Shown: positions 63,208-64,000 of the stretch, one piece after another
Position numbering within the stretch: the stretch's first letter is position 1
How the letters are laid out: each line of letters opens with the position of its first letter
Source of the DNA: CAVZTA01 sp963778025
Lineage (GTDB): Bacteria; Chloroflexota; Limnocylindria; Limnocylindrales; CSP1-4
Reading direction: 5' to 3'
NCBI GenBank assembly: GCA_963778025.1
Contig: CAVZTA010000009.1
Coordinates: forward strand, 124,001-188,000
Length of the DNA stretch: 64,000 bases
Made by a program: the position numbers and the translations under genes
Notes under the pieces: model-generated
The model's input: the letters and a program-made list of their open reading frames with translations, nothing else
What the model was told of the DNA's origin: nothing
The model's database searches: none

Positions 63208-63666
63208 TCAGGCGGGGACGTTCAGCTCCTGCTGCGCGGTCCGCTTCCGCGCTTCCATCCGGGCGCCCAGGTCCTCGAGCTCGGCCTTGTCGAACACCGA
63301 GCGGGCGGTCTTGAACATCTCGCCCTCCTCCTCCTCGATGTGGTGCTCGATGTTCTCCTTCATGACGATGGCCTTGGCGCCCCAGGACTCGTCCTCGACG
63401 TCGAGCGATTCCAGCTCGCCCATGAGCAGGTCGACGACGTGGTGCTCCTCGAAGCCCTCGAGCACGATGTCCTTCGCCTTGGGATGGTTCTTCAGCTCGG
63501 GGTAGAAGATCTCCTCCTCGATCGTCTCGTGCACCGCCAGCTCGCCCTTGATCGTGGCGAACAGCTCCTGGCGGGTCTTGACGCCCCGCTCGGTCGTCTT
63601 CTCCAACTGGGCCAGCAGTCCCTTGACCTTCTCATGGTCGGACTTGAGTAAGGCAAGCGCATCCAC
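63208..63666 (-). CDS. Hemerythrin HHE-domain protein
   Basis: 152 residues with the di-iron histidines and acids in place: LLKSDHEKVKGLLAQLEK, LAVHETIEEEIFYPELKN, GFEEHHVVDLLMGELESL and MKENIEHHIEEEEGEMFKTA. This is an HHE cation-binding bundle; the family senses or stores oxygen, NO or iron. GTG start at 63666 with GGAGG seven bases upstream. A tail of basic and Gln residues follows the bundle. Confidence 0.92.
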   Translation of the reverse strand: MDALALLKSDHEKVKGLLAQLEKTTERGVKTRQELFATIKGELAVHETIEEEIFYPELKNHPKAKDIVLEGFEEHHVVDLLMGELESLDVEDESWGAKAIVMKENIEHHIEEEEGEMFKTARSVFDKAELEDLGARMEARKRTAQQELNVPA

Positions 63667-63846
63667 GGGGCATCCTCCTCGATTGATCGGTGGCTCGATG
63701 GTCGGGTGGCCAGCGCCGCGGCGGCGTTGCGTCCCGCGACCCGCGTCTTGCGGCTCCATCGCGACCCAGGCGTGACGGACCGCTGTGATGCGGATGCGAT
63801 GTCGCCTCGTGTCTGCTTGACCCGCGCACGAGGCGCCGATGGCTCG

Positions 63847-64000
63847 ATGCTGCCGCCACGGGCGCCCCGCCCGAACAGGAGGACCGTCATCCCGAACCGC
63901 CGCCCGGACGCCGTCAGCGCGACGGTGCCCGAATCGACCACGCGCCCCGACACCGAGACTGCCCGTGCCGGCGTCCGGCTGCTTCCGCGACCGCCGCGTC
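63847..64000 (+). CDS. Open frame running off the right edge; uncertain
   Basis: Open from an ATG at 63847 to the end of the window: APRPNRRTVIPNRRPDAVSA, ATVPESTTRPDTETARAG. An AGGAGG lies inside the frame at 63880, so the real start may be further right, but only ATC follows at a good distance. The start of a gene outside the window is likely; its identity cannot be told. Confidence 0.3.
   Translation, partial: MLPPRAPRPNRRTVIPNRRPDAVSATVPESTTRPDTETARAGVRLLPRPPR

Overview
The window is a continuous piece of a bacterial chromosome with very high G+C (around 70 %), little intergenic space and frequent GTG and TTG starts. Complete coenzyme F420 late-biosynthesis genes (cofD, cofC, cofE), four luciferase-like F420-type oxidoreductases, two flavin/F420 split-barrel proteins, a homodimeric AceE, a poxvirus-type topoisomerase IB and many NarL-family signalling proteins suggest a Chloroflexota bacterium of the Limnocylindria/Ellin6529 kind, or failing that an actinobacterium. 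This placement is inference from gene content. I see no rRNA, tRNA, CRISPR array, transposase or prophage.

Layout. 1-2.9 kb: arginine genes argC-argJ-argB, read leftwards from a promoter that contains a palindrome. 3.2-9.1 kb: a NarL response regulator and two paralogous membrane histidine kinases whose defects are complementary (one has the phosphoacceptor His but a ruined ATP site, the other has the ATP site but no His), separated by a decayed TRAP-type binding lipoprotein gene. 9.2-13.8 kb: OsmC, thioredoxin reductase, an alpha/alpha-barrel-GGDEF fusion and a luciferase-like oxidoreductase. 14.4-21.1 kb: ArsR-type regulator with a divergent MFS exporter, then a compact F420 operon. 21.3-29.3 kb: EAL protein, acetyltransferase, DUF1684, MTA phosphorylase, another luciferase-like enzyme, inositol-phosphatase-like protein, 5'-3' exonuclease, SRPBCC protein and nicotinamidase. 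30-35.3 kb: OmpR-type regulator, adenylate cyclase fused to a periplasmic ligand-binding domain, ECF sigma with a beta-propeller anti-sigma. 35.7-41 kb: HD phosphohydrolase, amidohydrolase, AceE and small membrane proteins. 41.6-48.7 kb: orphan histidine kinase, ABC-2 exporter, topoisomerase IB and two membrane proteins. 49-56.5 kb: a run of small stress-type proteins around a hybrid histidine kinase. 56.8-61.6 kb: a nitrate-reductase-like molybdoenzyme, an HPP-domain protein and small membrane proteins. 61.7-64 kb: small unknown proteins, a split-barrel protein and a hemerythrin.

How parts work together. CofC and CofD make the F420-0 precursor, CofE adds glutamates, and the luciferase-like and split-barrel enzymes in the same operon are plausible users. 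GGDEF and EAL proteins would make and break cyclic di-GMP. The molybdoenzyme is translationally coupled to an HPP protein, a family that includes nitrite transporters, suggesting nitrate/nitrite handling. Several genes carry a single-base frameshift, which may be real decay or consensus error; coordinates for those genes span the whole reconstructed reading.
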